DNA from: an uncultured Bacteroidales bacterium
Lineage (GTDB): Bacteria; Bacteroidota; Bacteroidia; Bacteroidales; Paludibacteraceae
NCBI GenBank assembly: GCA_945921355.1
Contig: CAMEKM010000001.1
Coordinates: forward strand, 1-64,000
Reading direction: 5' to 3'
DNA length: 64,000 nt
Shown: one piece after another, positions 35,651-42,818 of the stretch
How positions within the stretch are numbered: the stretch's first letter is position 1
How the letters are laid out: each line of letters opens with the position of its first letter
The notes under the pieces: model-generated
Told to the model about the DNA's origin: nothing
The model's database searches: none
Seen by the model: only the letters and a program-made list of their open reading frames with translations
Program-made: the position numbers and the translations under genes

Positions 35651-36190
35651 TTAGTGATTTCCAGTATTCAATAGTTCAGCTAAATGGTCAATAGCACGTT
35701 GTGCTTTGACGGGGACTCGCTGACAATTGAGGAAAGTGAATTGCCGGCTATGTGCATCAATGAAATGACTGCCAACAATCATCCACCTGCCTATGCCTTT
35801 GGGTGTAGAGATATACTGGCAATCTGTTAAAAGACGGAAGAGATATACAAGATATGTTTTTTTGCCAGTCCAACGAATCTGGCAATTGGTAGCGTTCCCA
35901 GAAAAGATTGCAAGGAAGTCATCGGGGGTGGTGTCCGTAGCTATCCATTTGGCGCGGAGAAGATACTGATAGAGCGTTGTGATGCGATGGGGAGCAGTAG
36001 CAAGCCAACGATAGGTGAAGGTGGCATTGGTTACGCGCGATGTGGTGCGCTTTGTTTTTGTTGTTCGAGGTAATGTTGGAGAGATTGTTGGCGAATAATG
36101 TTTGCGAAAATGGATAGCGAGTGCATCATTGCTAGTAGAAAAATAAGAGGCAAGGAGTTTGCCAAGTTGGGCGTTTGTTGGTGTTGCCAT
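35651..36190 (-). CDS. Hypothetical protein, 179 residues
   Basis: The N-terminus is MATPTNAQLGKLLASYFSTS. A conserved-looking core reads LYQYLLRAKWIATDTTPDDF, IRWTGKKTYLVYLFRLL and IGRWMIVGSHFIDAHSRQFT, with a helical C-terminus (VKAQRAIDHLAELLNTG). It is basic and Thr-rich near residues 30-55, with no signal peptide. It has the flavour of Bacteroidales conjugative or phage-associated small proteins, but I cannot name the family. Confidence 0.6.
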   Translation of the reverse strand: MATPTNAQLGKLLASYFSTSNDALAIHFRKHYSPTISPTLPRTTKTKRTTSRVTNATFTYRWLATAPHRITTLYQYLLRAKWIATDTTPDDFLAIFSGNATNCQIRWTGKKTYLVYLFRLLTDCQYISTPKGIGRWMIVGSHFIDAHSRQFTFLNCQRVPVKAQRAIDHLAELLNTGNH

Positions 36191-36327
36191 AACAATTAAG
36201 TATTAAAGGGTTAAACTTGAGTTGATTTTTGTGGCAAGTCTTGATGAGCCACACAATACGCCAATAATACTATTTTAGGTTTACTTTTAAAAGTTATGGT
36301 TGGCTTTTGGCTGAGGAATAGGTATAT
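36191..36327. other. Gene-free spacer
   Basis: AT-rich spacer between the 179-residue gene and the ORF6N terminator. I see no gene, promoter match or repeat that I can support. Confidence 0.5.
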
Positions 36328-36358
36328 AAAAAAACAGCACCGTATTGGGGTACTGCTG
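36328..36358 (-). terminator. Terminator after the ORF6N gene
   Basis: On the - strand the stem CAGCA/TGCTG, extended by CC/GG, is followed by seven T residues. It lies ~85 nt past the stop codon. Confidence 0.55.
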
Positions 36359-36442
36359 GGGAAGATGTATAAATACAGAAGAAAGGACGATAATTATGCT
36401 CGTGGGGAAATTCGTGAGGGCGGAACAAGCGCGCGAGTTTGA

Positions 36443-37492
36443 CTATACAGGTAATTTTTGTAATAGTTCGGTGGTGGGCATCTCCATGCGGTTGAAGGCG
36501 AACCATTTCTTGCCGAGGTCTTTGATGCTGGCACCAAGGTGATAGACAGTATCGTCGATGCAGAGGAAGCGGTCGTGAGAGCGGTCGAACTCTACGACAC
36601 TAATCGGCGGATACTGAGCATTGTGCTTCTGAATATCCAGTTGCAATTGTGCGGATGGTTTCTTGGTATAGACGATAGCAGTCACCTTGTCTGCTCGTTT
36701 GGCAAGCATAGTGAGCACACTATCGTCAATATAGTTGTCAATGAGGATGATGCGTGTGGTAGCTTCGCGTATGCGGTCGTTGATAAAGGTGTAGGCATCG
36801 AAGATTTGACCGTCGTAGAAGATGCCTTGGTGGGGTTGCACATTACCGCTATCCAAACGACGGAAGACCTCTTCGAGTTTGTGGTCAGTTTCTGTTTGGT
36901 GCGCTACGATTGCTAATTGATTTTGTTCCATCACATCCAAGCGTTGGAATATTTGTGCATTGGAAGCTATGAACTGGCGCATGGCGGTAAAGGCGCGCAT
37001 GATACGGATGTTGACTTGAATAGCTATTGGCGAACGCAGAACACTACTGAGCATAGCAATACCGTTTTCGGTGAAGGCATAAGGAAGATAGCGCACGCCA
37101 CCATGACTTGATGTCACAATTTGTGATTGCAAGTTAACATCCTCATTTAAGGTCGCATTTTGCGACCTTAAAGAATGGTTCTTAGTGTTTAAGGTCACAA
37201 TTTGTGATCTTGGAGAATTCTCTATTGCACTTGAGGTCGCAATTTGCGACTTCAAGTTAATGAGTTCCACTTTAGTTAGTTGAAACATAAAATCATCTGG
37301 GAAACGCTCAATATTGCGTTTAACTTGCTCGTTCAAACGCTTAGTTTCAACACCATATAGAATAGCAAGGTCGCTATCTAACAGTACTTGTTGCCCCCGA
37401 ATGATTCGAATGAGTGGTTCAATTTGCAGTAATTGATTGTTCGTTGTTTGTTCTGTAGTTAGAATCAATTCCTTTTGTGTTTGCTTTGCCAT
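36443..37492 (-). CDS. ORF6N-domain protein with a PLD-like C-terminus
   Basis: The product has 349 residues. The ORF6N DNA-binding domain (~25-100) shows GQQVLLDSDLAILYGVETKR and RNIERFPDDFMFQLT. Residues ~78-133 are four 14-residue repeats of the form SQ(I/N)(A/V)T, replacing a region that is short in most relatives. PYAFTENGIAMLSSVLRS follows. The C-terminus (~235-345) resembles a phospholipase-D-like fold, but its motif is HDRFLCID rather than a full HxK. Such proteins are typical phage or accessory regulators. A repeat module and promoter lie just upstream. Confidence 0.82.
   Translation of the reverse strand: MAKQTQKELILTTEQTTNNQLLQIEPLIRIIRGQQVLLDSDLAILYGVETKRLNEQVKRNIERFPDDFMFQLTKVELINLKSQIATSSAIENSPRSQIVTLNTKNHSLRSQNATLNEDVNLQSQIVTSSHGGVRYLPYAFTENGIAMLSSVLRSPIAIQVNIRIMRAFTAMRQFIASNAQIFQRLDVMEQNQLAIVAHQTETDHKLEEVFRRLDSGNVQPHQGIFYDGQIFDAYTFINDRIREATTRIILIDNYIDDSVLTMLAKRADKVTAIVYTKKPSAQLQLDIQKHNAQYPPISVVEFDRSHDRFLCIDDTVYHLGASIKDLGKKWFAFNRMEMPTTELLQKLPV
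37106..37257. repeat. Four in-frame palindromic 39-42 bp units inside ORF6N
   Basis: The palindromes are at 37106-37134, 37146-37172, 37191-37211 and 37229-37257, with centres 39, 42 and 42 bp apart. The arms vary (GGTCGCA/TGCGACC, GGTCAC/GTGATC, AGGTCGCA/TGCGACTT) but keep pairing around the core CA(A/T)TTTG. Each unit encodes a 14-residue protein repeat. Confidence 0.75.
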
Positions 37493-37520
37493 AATTTTGC
37501 ATTTATTTTGAATTACGCTG

Positions 37521-37528
37521 CAAAGGTA
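37521..37528 (-). promoter_or_regulatory. -7 box of the ORF6N gene
   Basis: TACCTTTG on the - strand, 28 nt before the start codon. The upstream sequence CTGCTAAAA(C/G)TTGTCAG is shared with the RhuM gene promoter; no TTTG is present at -33. Confidence 0.55.
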
Positions 37529-37565
37529 CTACATCAAACTGCTAAAACTTGTCAGTATGTAAAGG

Positions 37566-37599
37566 AAAAATGCAGAAAAGTGATTTTTTCTGCATTTTT
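37566..37599. terminator. Perfect 14-bp hairpin
   Basis: AAAAATGCAGAAAA pairs perfectly with TTTTCTGCATTTTT around a 6-nt loop. It lies between the ORF6N promoter and stem-loop copy A and has terminator character in both directions. The same AAAAATGCA phrase, without the full hairpin, occurs in the RhuM module. Confidence 0.5.
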
Positions 37600-37648
37600 A
37601 TATGATTTATGGGGGGATGGATTCGGTTTTTACGATGATTTTATGGGG

Positions 37649-37705
37649 ACTTGCTCCTTTTTTTGTTTGGTTTACTGCTTTTTCGTGAGAAAAAAGGAGC
37701 AAGCT
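37649..37705. repeat. Stem-loop repeat, copy A
   Basis: CTTGCTCCTTTTTT and its complement AAAAAAGGAGCAAG form a ~14-bp stem over a ~28-nt loop containing CTGCTTTTT. It is one of six copies (A-F) between 37.6 and 41.4 kb, all upstream of - strand accessory genes. The T-run lies inside the stem, unlike a standard terminator. Confidence 0.7.
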
Positions 37706-37787
37706 ATGTGTGTGAGCAATTGGTGAGGATTGGAGTGTGAAATAGAAGAGGGTGGCAGAGAAGAGGACGGATGCAATGTGCATGTGG

Positions 37788-38405
37788 TTATTGCGTGTTA
37801 GTAGTAGTTAACTGAGCCCAGCGTGCTAAACCGTTGGCGGAAAGGCGGTATGCTTGTTCGGGTTTGTTTGGAGAGTCTGGATAAGCCAAAACAACATAAC
37901 CCCGGGCAATAGCAGGACGAAGATAGTTATCCATGAAGTTACGGCGACTTCTTTGTTTCAGACCCAAATATGCGATGATCTGTCGTCGTGGCATGGTTTG
38001 ATCGCCAATAGCCAGTATAAGTTTTTGTATACGTCCTTCAGCTTTGTCGGTGGACAGGGTGGGAGGGATTGGTTGTGATGGTTGTTCTACCGTTTGAGTT
38101 GACTCTTCTATCGCTTCAATATAGAAACTGAATGGTCTGAATCCATCGTTGCAGCTAATCATGGCGCTCATAGGGTTTTGCATCCATCCGTCGTAGAAAT
38201 TGCCTTTTCCTTGAGATAGTTGCTCCACAAACTGATGCATAGATTCCCATGCAGCTAAGCATAACCCTTCAGGGCATTTGCCATCTATGGATATCCATTG
38301 TTGTCCTTCTTGCACGCTACATGCGTGTTCAATGGGATTTTCATACTTCGCCATTAGATCAGTATATACCGTTTGGCGAATAGCGGTGATGCGAACTTTT
38401 GCCAT
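37788..38405 (-). CDS. TIGR04076-like protein with C-terminal winged helix
   Basis: The start at MAKVRITAIRQTVYTDLMAK (205 residues) is preferred because it follows the promoter box; the longer frame runs through it. Residues 1-105 match the TIGR04076-type pattern: YENPIEHACSVQEGQQW, PEGLCLAAWESM and GNFYDGWMQNPMSAMISCND. The C-terminal ~75 residues (RRQIIAYLGLKQRSRRNFMD, YPDSPNKPEQAYRLSANGL) look like the winged-helix tail of Fic or AAA_4 accessory proteins. This is an unusual fusion; the role may be DNA-bound regulation. Confidence 0.72.
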   Translation of the reverse strand: MAKVRITAIRQTVYTDLMAKYENPIEHACSVQEGQQWISIDGKCPEGLCLAAWESMHQFVEQLSQGKGNFYDGWMQNPMSAMISCNDGFRPFSFYIEAIEESTQTVEQPSQPIPPTLSTDKAEGRIQKLILAIGDQTMPRRQIIAYLGLKQRSRRNFMDNYLRPAIARGYVVLAYPDSPNKPEQAYRLSANGLARWAQLTTTNTQ

Positions 38406-38425
38406 AATCTGTGTGATATTTGCTG

Positions 38426-38433
38426 CAAAGGTA
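38426..38433 (-). promoter_or_regulatory. -7 box of the TIGR04076-like gene
   Basis: TACCTTTG on the - strand, 20 nt upstream of the chosen start. No good -33 box is present. Stem-loop copy B begins about 27 nt further upstream. Confidence 0.5.
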
Positions 38434-38459
38434 CACAAAATTATTGAAACACACAACAT

Positions 38460-38516
38460 ACTTGCTCCTTTTTTTGTCGCAGAGGCTTCATTCTTTTAAG
38501 GAAAAAGGAGCAAGCT
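38460..38516. repeat. Stem-loop repeat, copy B
   Basis: Same CTTGCTCC/GGAGCAAG arms as copy A but a different loop. It lies directly upstream of the TIGR04076-like promoter. Confidence 0.7.
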
Positions 38517-38609
38517 ATATATGAACTTTATGGGGAGGGGAGAGGGAAGTGGGTGTGGAACCACTAAGTCTTACATACTTGTTTGGAAATTCCGAACTAC
38601 CACTTTTTG

Positions 38610-38666
38610 ACTTGCTCCTTTTTTTGTTGAGTTTGCTGCTTTTTAGTAAGAAAAAAGGAGCAAGCT
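38610..38666. repeat. Stem-loop repeat, copy C
   Basis: Arms identical to the other copies, with a loop containing GTTGAGTTTGCTGCTTTT. It lies in the 441-bp gap between the TIGR04076-like gene and the broken BRO gene. The gap also holds two short palindromes with core GGAAATTCC (near 38581-38597 and 38782-38798) and no gene I can support. Confidence 0.7.
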
Positions 38667-38920
38667 ATATATGAGATGGATGTTTGTCATCCGCAGTGTA
38701 GAATTTGAGAAAGGATGTACTATTTTGCAGACTATAGGCTTCACCTCGCGTGACACTTGTAGAGTACCCTCGGTTTGAACTATCCGGAAATTCCGGATGG
38801 TTGCCTCCTCTTCTAATTCACCTCTAAACTACTGCTCTGCGATTTGTTATTCTTTTTTTGCTTCTCCATCTTCGATGGGCAGGATTGCGTCCGATACTCG
38901 CATGCAAGCCTTTGTGCCGC

Positions 38921-39178
38921 TTATATGCGCCCACGCATTTTGCCATCTGCAGCACGCAATTTGAACTGGTAACAAATTGTTACCGGTTGACCAGCTTCGG
39001 CTAAAATACGTCCTTTTAGGACTTTCCAATACTTACGTGCAGTTTGGTAGTCGTTTTCGGTAAGTACTTGAATCACATCTACGACTGAGAAGTACCACTT
39101 CTCTTGTGTGTCATCCCAAATGGTGTGGACGTTTCGCTCTTCAAAAAGTTTTAATGATTGTTTTGGGTCATAATGCGT
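38921..39178 (-). pseudogene. Broken BRO-family (Bro-N) antirepressor-like gene
   Basis: The Bro-N region is clear: LKLFEERNVHTIWDDTQEKW, FSVVDVIQVLTENDYQTARK and KLRAADGKMR. Three signs show decay. The natural-looking ATG (MTQNN...) lies in another frame and hits a stop, implying a frameshift at the start. The product stops straight after ADGKMR, where relatives continue (TDVADTE...). No continuation of the family is recognisable downstream. The start coordinate marks the first family-like residues, not a functional start codon. A relic of the same region survives at 54847-54889. Confidence 0.7.
38964..38988. repeat. 25-bp palindrome in the BRO gene
   Basis: Arms AACTGGTAACAA and TTGTTACCGGTT (one mismatch). 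The copy in the relic at 54862-54886 has GGTGACA/TGTCACC instead, so both arms changed together. The ACAATTTGT core, read on the - strand, matches two of the four ORF6N units (37106-37134 and 37191-37211). Confidence 0.6.
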
Positions 39179-39197
39179 TAATTTTTCATTTCCGCGG

Positions 39198-39205
39198 CAA
39201 AGGTA
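39198..39205 (-). promoter_or_regulatory. -7 box of the BRO pseudogene
   Basis: TACCTTTG on the - strand, ahead of the out-of-frame ATG at the natural start. No TTTG is found 19-21 nt upstream. Confidence 0.45.
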
Positions 39206-39220
39206 GTTCTTTGCGGTGTC

Positions 39221-39315
39221 CCCACGAACTTCGCGAGTGAGTGGGGAGAGCGGAGGCATTGAGCGCTTTAATGATGCCAAGCATCAGTCTGTGCGCTTCA
39301 ATTGCCGAACGCGAG
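39221..39315. ncRNA. Structured element, copy 2
   Basis: Same layout as the element before tRNA-Lys. A hairpin (CCCCAC/GTGGGG) is followed by GGCATTGAGCGC, the stem GATGC-caa-GCATC, then GCGC and AATTGCCGAACGCGAG. Stem sequences differ from copy 1 while pairing is retained (GCAC/GTGC became GCGC/GCGC). It lies upstream of the BRO pseudogene, so its transcription strand is uncertain. Confidence 0.4.
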
Positions 39316-39339
39316 CTAAATATTGTCAGTGGCTAAAGA

Positions 39340-39652
39340 AACATGCAAATAAATTGGTTTTTCTGGTGATTTTATATGTGGTGGATGCGGTTTTTATGAT
39401 TTCATCTTTGACTTGCTCCTTTTTTTGTTGAGTTTTGCTGCTTTTTGTGAGAAAAAAGGAGCAAGCTATATGTGAGTATATTAAGTATGTGTGAGTATGT
39501 GTATAAATGTATGGGTATGTATGATTTGTTTCTTTGTTTGGAGATGGAGGGATTATATCATATCTATCAGCAGTTATCTGAGTTGTTGGCTTGTAACTTG
39601 CTGGATGATGAGGTGATGTTTCTTGTCATATTGGAGAGAAAAGTGCAAATTA
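39340..39652. repeat. Long duplicated module, copy 1 (includes stem-loop D)
   Basis: This ~310-bp stretch closely matches 41210-41534. It contains TTTTATATGTGGTGGATG, stem-loop D at 39411-39467, a TG-rich run and a stretch that could encode MEGLYHIYQQLSELLACNLL. Coding is not established. A partial third copy is at 39930-40047. Confidence 0.65.
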
Positions 39653-39710
39653 GTTTTATTGTCTGTGGCTTTATATGTGGTGGATGTGGTTTTTTATGAT
39701 TTCAGCTTTA

Positions 39711-39769
39711 ACTTGCTCCTTTTTTTGTTGAGTTTGCTGCTTTCCCGTAAGAAAAAAAAGGAGCAAGCT
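39711..39769. repeat. Stem-loop repeat, copy E
   Basis: Same arms (CTTGCTCC and GGAGCAAG), with a slightly longer A-run. It lies 60 nt after the first long duplicated module and is followed by a strongly T/G-biased tract. Confidence 0.7.
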
Positions 39770-39915
39770 ATGTGTGAGTGTGTATAAATATGTATAAGTG
39801 TGTGTGGGGGGGGATAGATATGTATGGGTATGTGAGGGTATGTATAGGTGTGTGAGAATATGTGAGGGTCTGTGTAGGTGTGTGAGGATATGTGTGGGTA
39901 TGTGAGGAGGGGATA
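39770..39915. repeat. T/G-rich low-complexity tract
   Basis: About 145 bases almost free of C on the + strand, made of TATGTGTGAGGGTATG-like phrases and one run of eight G. There is no fixed unit length. No gene is credible here. Confidence 0.55.
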
Positions 39916-39929
39916 GGTAATTATAAATT

Positions 39930-40047
39930 TGCTTCTCGGTGTGGAGAGTGGGGATTAGATCATATCTATCAGCAGTTGTCGGAGTTGTTGTCTTGTATCT
40001 TGTTGGATGATGAGGTGATGTTTCTTGTCATATTGGAGAGAAACGTT
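39930..40047. repeat. Partial third copy of the long module
   Basis: Matches the distal part of the 39340-39652 module (ATCATATCTATCAGCAGTT, GATGATGAGGTGATGTTTC) with about 10-15% differences. The potential reading frame (HIYQQLSELL, LLDDEVMFLVILER) is kept. Confidence 0.55.
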
Positions 40048-40136
40048 TATTTTTTTTGCGATTTTTCCTTGTTTTGGTTATTTCTCTTGTTATCTCTATC
40101 ACACTACCATATGTATTTGTGTGGGGAATGTGGGGA

Positions 40137-41129
40137 TTAATGTTGTGTCTTGGTGTCTGCTGCTATTGCTTTGATTGTGCGCATATACTCCTGTTCTACG
40201 GGCGAGAGCGTGTTGGTCTGCCACTTGCGATATTCGGCAGTCGCCTTCTCAATGGCTTGCGCATGGCTCACAGATCCAGCCCCTTTGAGCAGCGGACGAT
40301 TGCCAACACTCAGCACCGAATCCAACTGCTGAACATAGTCGCTCATATACATTGGTTTGTGCTCCATGGCATTAATCTCTGCCAAATCGAAGTATCCTGA
40401 TACCAAGTTATTCAGAATCTTCAATTCACTTTCGCTAAGGTAGTTCTTCGCCACAGAAATATCTTTCAACGCTGGCAGTTCACCTGCAAAAGTAGTCAAG
40501 CCCATAAATGGTTTATCTGCATCAGCACGCTCATAAATAACCTCCGCAGCCGTATGACCATGGGCGGCATAGTGGAGCTTGTTCTGCACAATCTTGAAGA
40601 AACGAACCGACTCTTCGCTCTTAGGGTCATAGTCCACACTCGTAGCATACAAGTCTAACACCTGACGATATAGCACCTTTTCTGATGAACGAATATCGCG
40701 AATACGGCTGAGTAGTTCTTTCCAATAGTTGCCTCCTGCATTACCCTTCAGTCGATCATCATCCATCGTAAAGCCCTTGATAATATACTCCTTCAGTCGT
40801 TGCGTTGCCCAGATGCGGAACTGCGTACCACGCAAAGACTTAACTCGATAACCCACGGAAATGATGACATCAAGATTATAATAGGTCACCTCATATGCCC
40901 TATCGCGGGTTTCTGGTACAAATGCAATTTTTGCACTTGTACTTTCGCGCAGCAATTCACCTTCGCTATAGATATTGCCGATATGCCTTGTAATAACAGA
41001 CTTATCTCGCTGAAACAATTCAGCCATTTGCTCTTGCGAAAGCCATACCGTTTCATCATGAAGCTGAACATCTAATTTGGTCAGTCCATCTTCTGTCTGG
41101 TAGATGATAATATTTCCGTTTTCTTCCAT
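40137..41129 (-). CDS. RhuM-family protein
   Basis: The product has 330 residues. RhuM signatures are IYQTEDGLTKLDVQLHDETV, WLSQEQMAELFQRDKSVITR, YNLDVIISVGYRVKSLRGTQ and FRIWATQRLKEYIIKGFTMD. A C-terminal Fic/DOC-like stretch follows (HYAAHGHTAAEVIYERADAD, FMGLTTFAGELP). Length is normal for the family and the protein is cytoplasmic. RhuM was named in a Salmonella pathogenicity island; its biochemical role is unclear. It has its own promoter and the repeat module upstream. Confidence 0.88.
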   Translation of the reverse strand: MEENGNIIIYQTEDGLTKLDVQLHDETVWLSQEQMAELFQRDKSVITRHIGNIYSEGELLRESTSAKIAFVPETRDRAYEVTYYNLDVIISVGYRVKSLRGTQFRIWATQRLKEYIIKGFTMDDDRLKGNAGGNYWKELLSRIRDIRSSEKVLYRQVLDLYATSVDYDPKSEESVRFFKIVQNKLHYAAHGHTAAEVIYERADADKPFMGLTTFAGELPALKDISVAKNYLSESELKILNNLVSGYFDLAEINAMEHKPMYMSDYVQQLDSVLSVGNRPLLKGAGSVSHAQAIEKATAEYRKWQTNTLSPVEQEYMRTIKAIAADTKTQH

Positions 41130-41168
41130 AAAGCGTTTTGTTTTTCGTTAGTAATTTCATTTTCGCTG

Positions 41169-41176
41169 CAAAGGTA
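41169..41176 (-). promoter_or_regulatory. -7 box of the RhuM gene
   Basis: TACCTTTG on the - strand, 39 nt upstream of the start. The surrounding ~55 bp (GCAAAGGTA, then AAACTGCTAAAAGTTGTCAG) nearly duplicates the ORF6N promoter region at 37517-37570. Confidence 0.55.
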
Positions 41177-41209
41177 GTATATTAAACTGCTAAAAGTTGT
41201 CAGGATGGA

Positions 41210-41534
41210 AAGAAAAATGCAAATAAGCTGGTTTTTATGGTGATTTTATATGTGGTGGATGCGGTTTTTTATGATTTCAGCTTTGACTTGCTCCTTTTTT
41301 TGTTGAGTTTGCTGCTTTTAGTGAGAAAAAAGGAGCAAGCTATATGTGAGTATATTATGTATGTGTGAGTATGTGTGAGTATGTGTATAAATGTATGGGT
41401 ATGTATGATTTGTTTCTTTGTTTGGAGATGGAGGGATTATATCATATCTATCAGCAGTTATCTGAGTTGTTGGCTTGTAACTTGCTGGATGATGAGGTGA
41501 TGTTTCTTGTCATATTGGAGAGAAAAGTGCAAAT
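41210..41534. repeat. Long duplicated module, copy 2 (includes stem-loop F)
   Basis: Near-identical to 39340-39652. It contains stem-loop F at 41286-41341 and the same potential frame EGLYHIYQQLSELLACNLLD. The two copies bracket the RhuM gene and look like the ends of a duplicated or inserted cassette. Confidence 0.65.
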
Positions 41535-41574
41535 AAATTGGTTTTTATGGGGTGGTAGGGGGAATTATGTTAGT

Positions 41575-41781
41575 TTATGCTCTGTTATCGTTGTAAAGTT
41601 CATCAAACATTTCGTCTTGTAATTTTCTGAGTTTTTTATTGTGTGGTTCGTCTTGGCAAGCAATATTGCGTGGTCCGTGATATGAAGTTCGTCTTTTCCA
41701 TACTCTGCATATGGTGTAAACCAGCGCAACGCAAAGGATGGTGCTTACAGCTGCTAGTAATATTTTGAACAAGATAGACAC
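41575..41781 (-). CDS. Small single-pass membrane protein
   Basis: The product has 68 residues. One N-terminal transmembrane helix (ILFKILLAAVSTILCVALVY) is followed by a basic segment (RVWKRRTSYHGPR) and an acidic-amphipathic tail (KLRKLQDEMFDELYNDNRA). It starts 34 nt after the DUF4268 gene on the same strand, so it may be the last gene of the island. No family is recognised. Confidence 0.55.
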   Translation of the reverse strand: MSILFKILLAAVSTILCVALVYTICRVWKRRTSYHGPRNIACQDEPHNKKLRKLQDEMFDELYNDNRA

Positions 41782-41815
41782 TTTAGCACATGAAATTATG
41801 TGTTGAATGAAGGGA

Positions 41816-42730
41816 TTACAATCTAGTTACCTTCTTAAATATTGGAGCTAGTTGAATATACCAATCAAATATTGTATTCCAATTGGTTTGATTGTTTGAA
41901 TCGATGCTCTTCATTATATATATGCGGCACGCTTTAGATGCTTCACGCCATACGATTTCGCCATCAAACATTTTTGCAATCTCCTCTGAATATGCACCTA
42001 ATTCTGCGTAATATTTCTTATCATCAGGGATATATATACCAATATCTACCGTTCCTTTTGTAGGTTGTACATTCAACGAAATATGACAATTACTTTTTCC
42101 TACAGCTAAATCAAACCAAGAATCTTTGTGAGCACGACGAAGTTTGAAGTCTTTTGTAAAAGTAGGATGAGTAGCAGCATAATTTCTAAATGCTTCCCAA
42201 AAACTGATACAGAATTTACCTCTTTCTGTAATCTCGGCAGATGTGTTTCTTTCTTCTTTGACCCAATCGTTAGGGCGTTCTACTATATTGAATTTTGGTG
42301 CTGGGAGCGAATCTCCAATACGCCATAACTCTATCTCTAGTAAGAAAAAGTTAATCTCGTTGTCTGTATGAGCATTCAGCCATTCAATAGCTTGTCTATG
42401 CTCATCACGAGCTTGTTTGACAATCCATATTATATATTTTGCATCTTTGCCACTAGCATAAGTTATAATCTTACCAAGATGGTCATGATTAGTAAACTCC
42501 AATTGATTCTCAATTATGATTTTCTTACCTGTTCCCTGTTCTTCGGCATATATATCCACGGAATAACCGCCTACAGAAGATTCTCTTTCTATTAAGCAAA
42601 TATCCAATCCAACGGTATCTCCTAAAAGATTCAAATTATCTTCTTGTGCTAGCCACGAAGAGAAGTCGTACTCCTCGTGCTTCCAAATCTCACGTAATTC
42701 AACGCGTTGTAATTTACCAATTGAAGCCAT
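41816..42730 (-). CDS. DUF4268-domain protein, PD-(D/E)XK-like
   Basis: The product has 304 residues. The N-terminal half has VGGYSVDIYAEEQGTGKKII then IENQLEFTNHDHLGKIITYA. This is a restriction-endonuclease-like core with D and E-x-Q in place of the usual E/D-x-K. The C-terminal DUF4268 part includes FCISFWEAFRNYAATHP. DUF4268 proteins are common in defence islands. Here it follows the three-helix membrane protein by 88 nt. It is probably a nuclease or an effector partner; target unknown. Confidence 0.78.
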   Translation of the reverse strand: MASIGKLQRVELREIWKHEEYDFSSWLAQEDNLNLLGDTVGLDICLIERESSVGGYSVDIYAEEQGTGKKIIIENQLEFTNHDHLGKIITYASGKDAKYIIWIVKQARDEHRQAIEWLNAHTDNEINFFLLEIELWRIGDSLPAPKFNIVERPNDWVKEERNTSAEITERGKFCISFWEAFRNYAATHPTFTKDFKLRRAHKDSWFDLAVGKSNCHISLNVQPTKGTVDIGIYIPDDKKYYAELGAYSEEIAKMFDGEIVWREASKACRIYIMKSIDSNNQTNWNTIFDWYIQLAPIFKKVTRL

Positions 42731-42818
42731 ATATTTTTTTATTTTAATGTTCTTTCCATCACCTTACTACACTTTCCCACCTTATAGTTTATTTTCATGA
42801 AAATATTACTTGGATTTC

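Noticed and set aside
38847-39029. A second frame overlapping the BRO pseudogene as its missing C-terminus
   Set aside because: The sequence after the stop does not match the continuation expected in BRO proteins; only a vague similarity was seen.
37649-41341. Stem-loops A-F as ordinary rho-independent terminators
   Set aside because: The T-run is inside the stem and no T-run follows on either strand. Copies are placed upstream of genes and promoters rather than only after stop codons.
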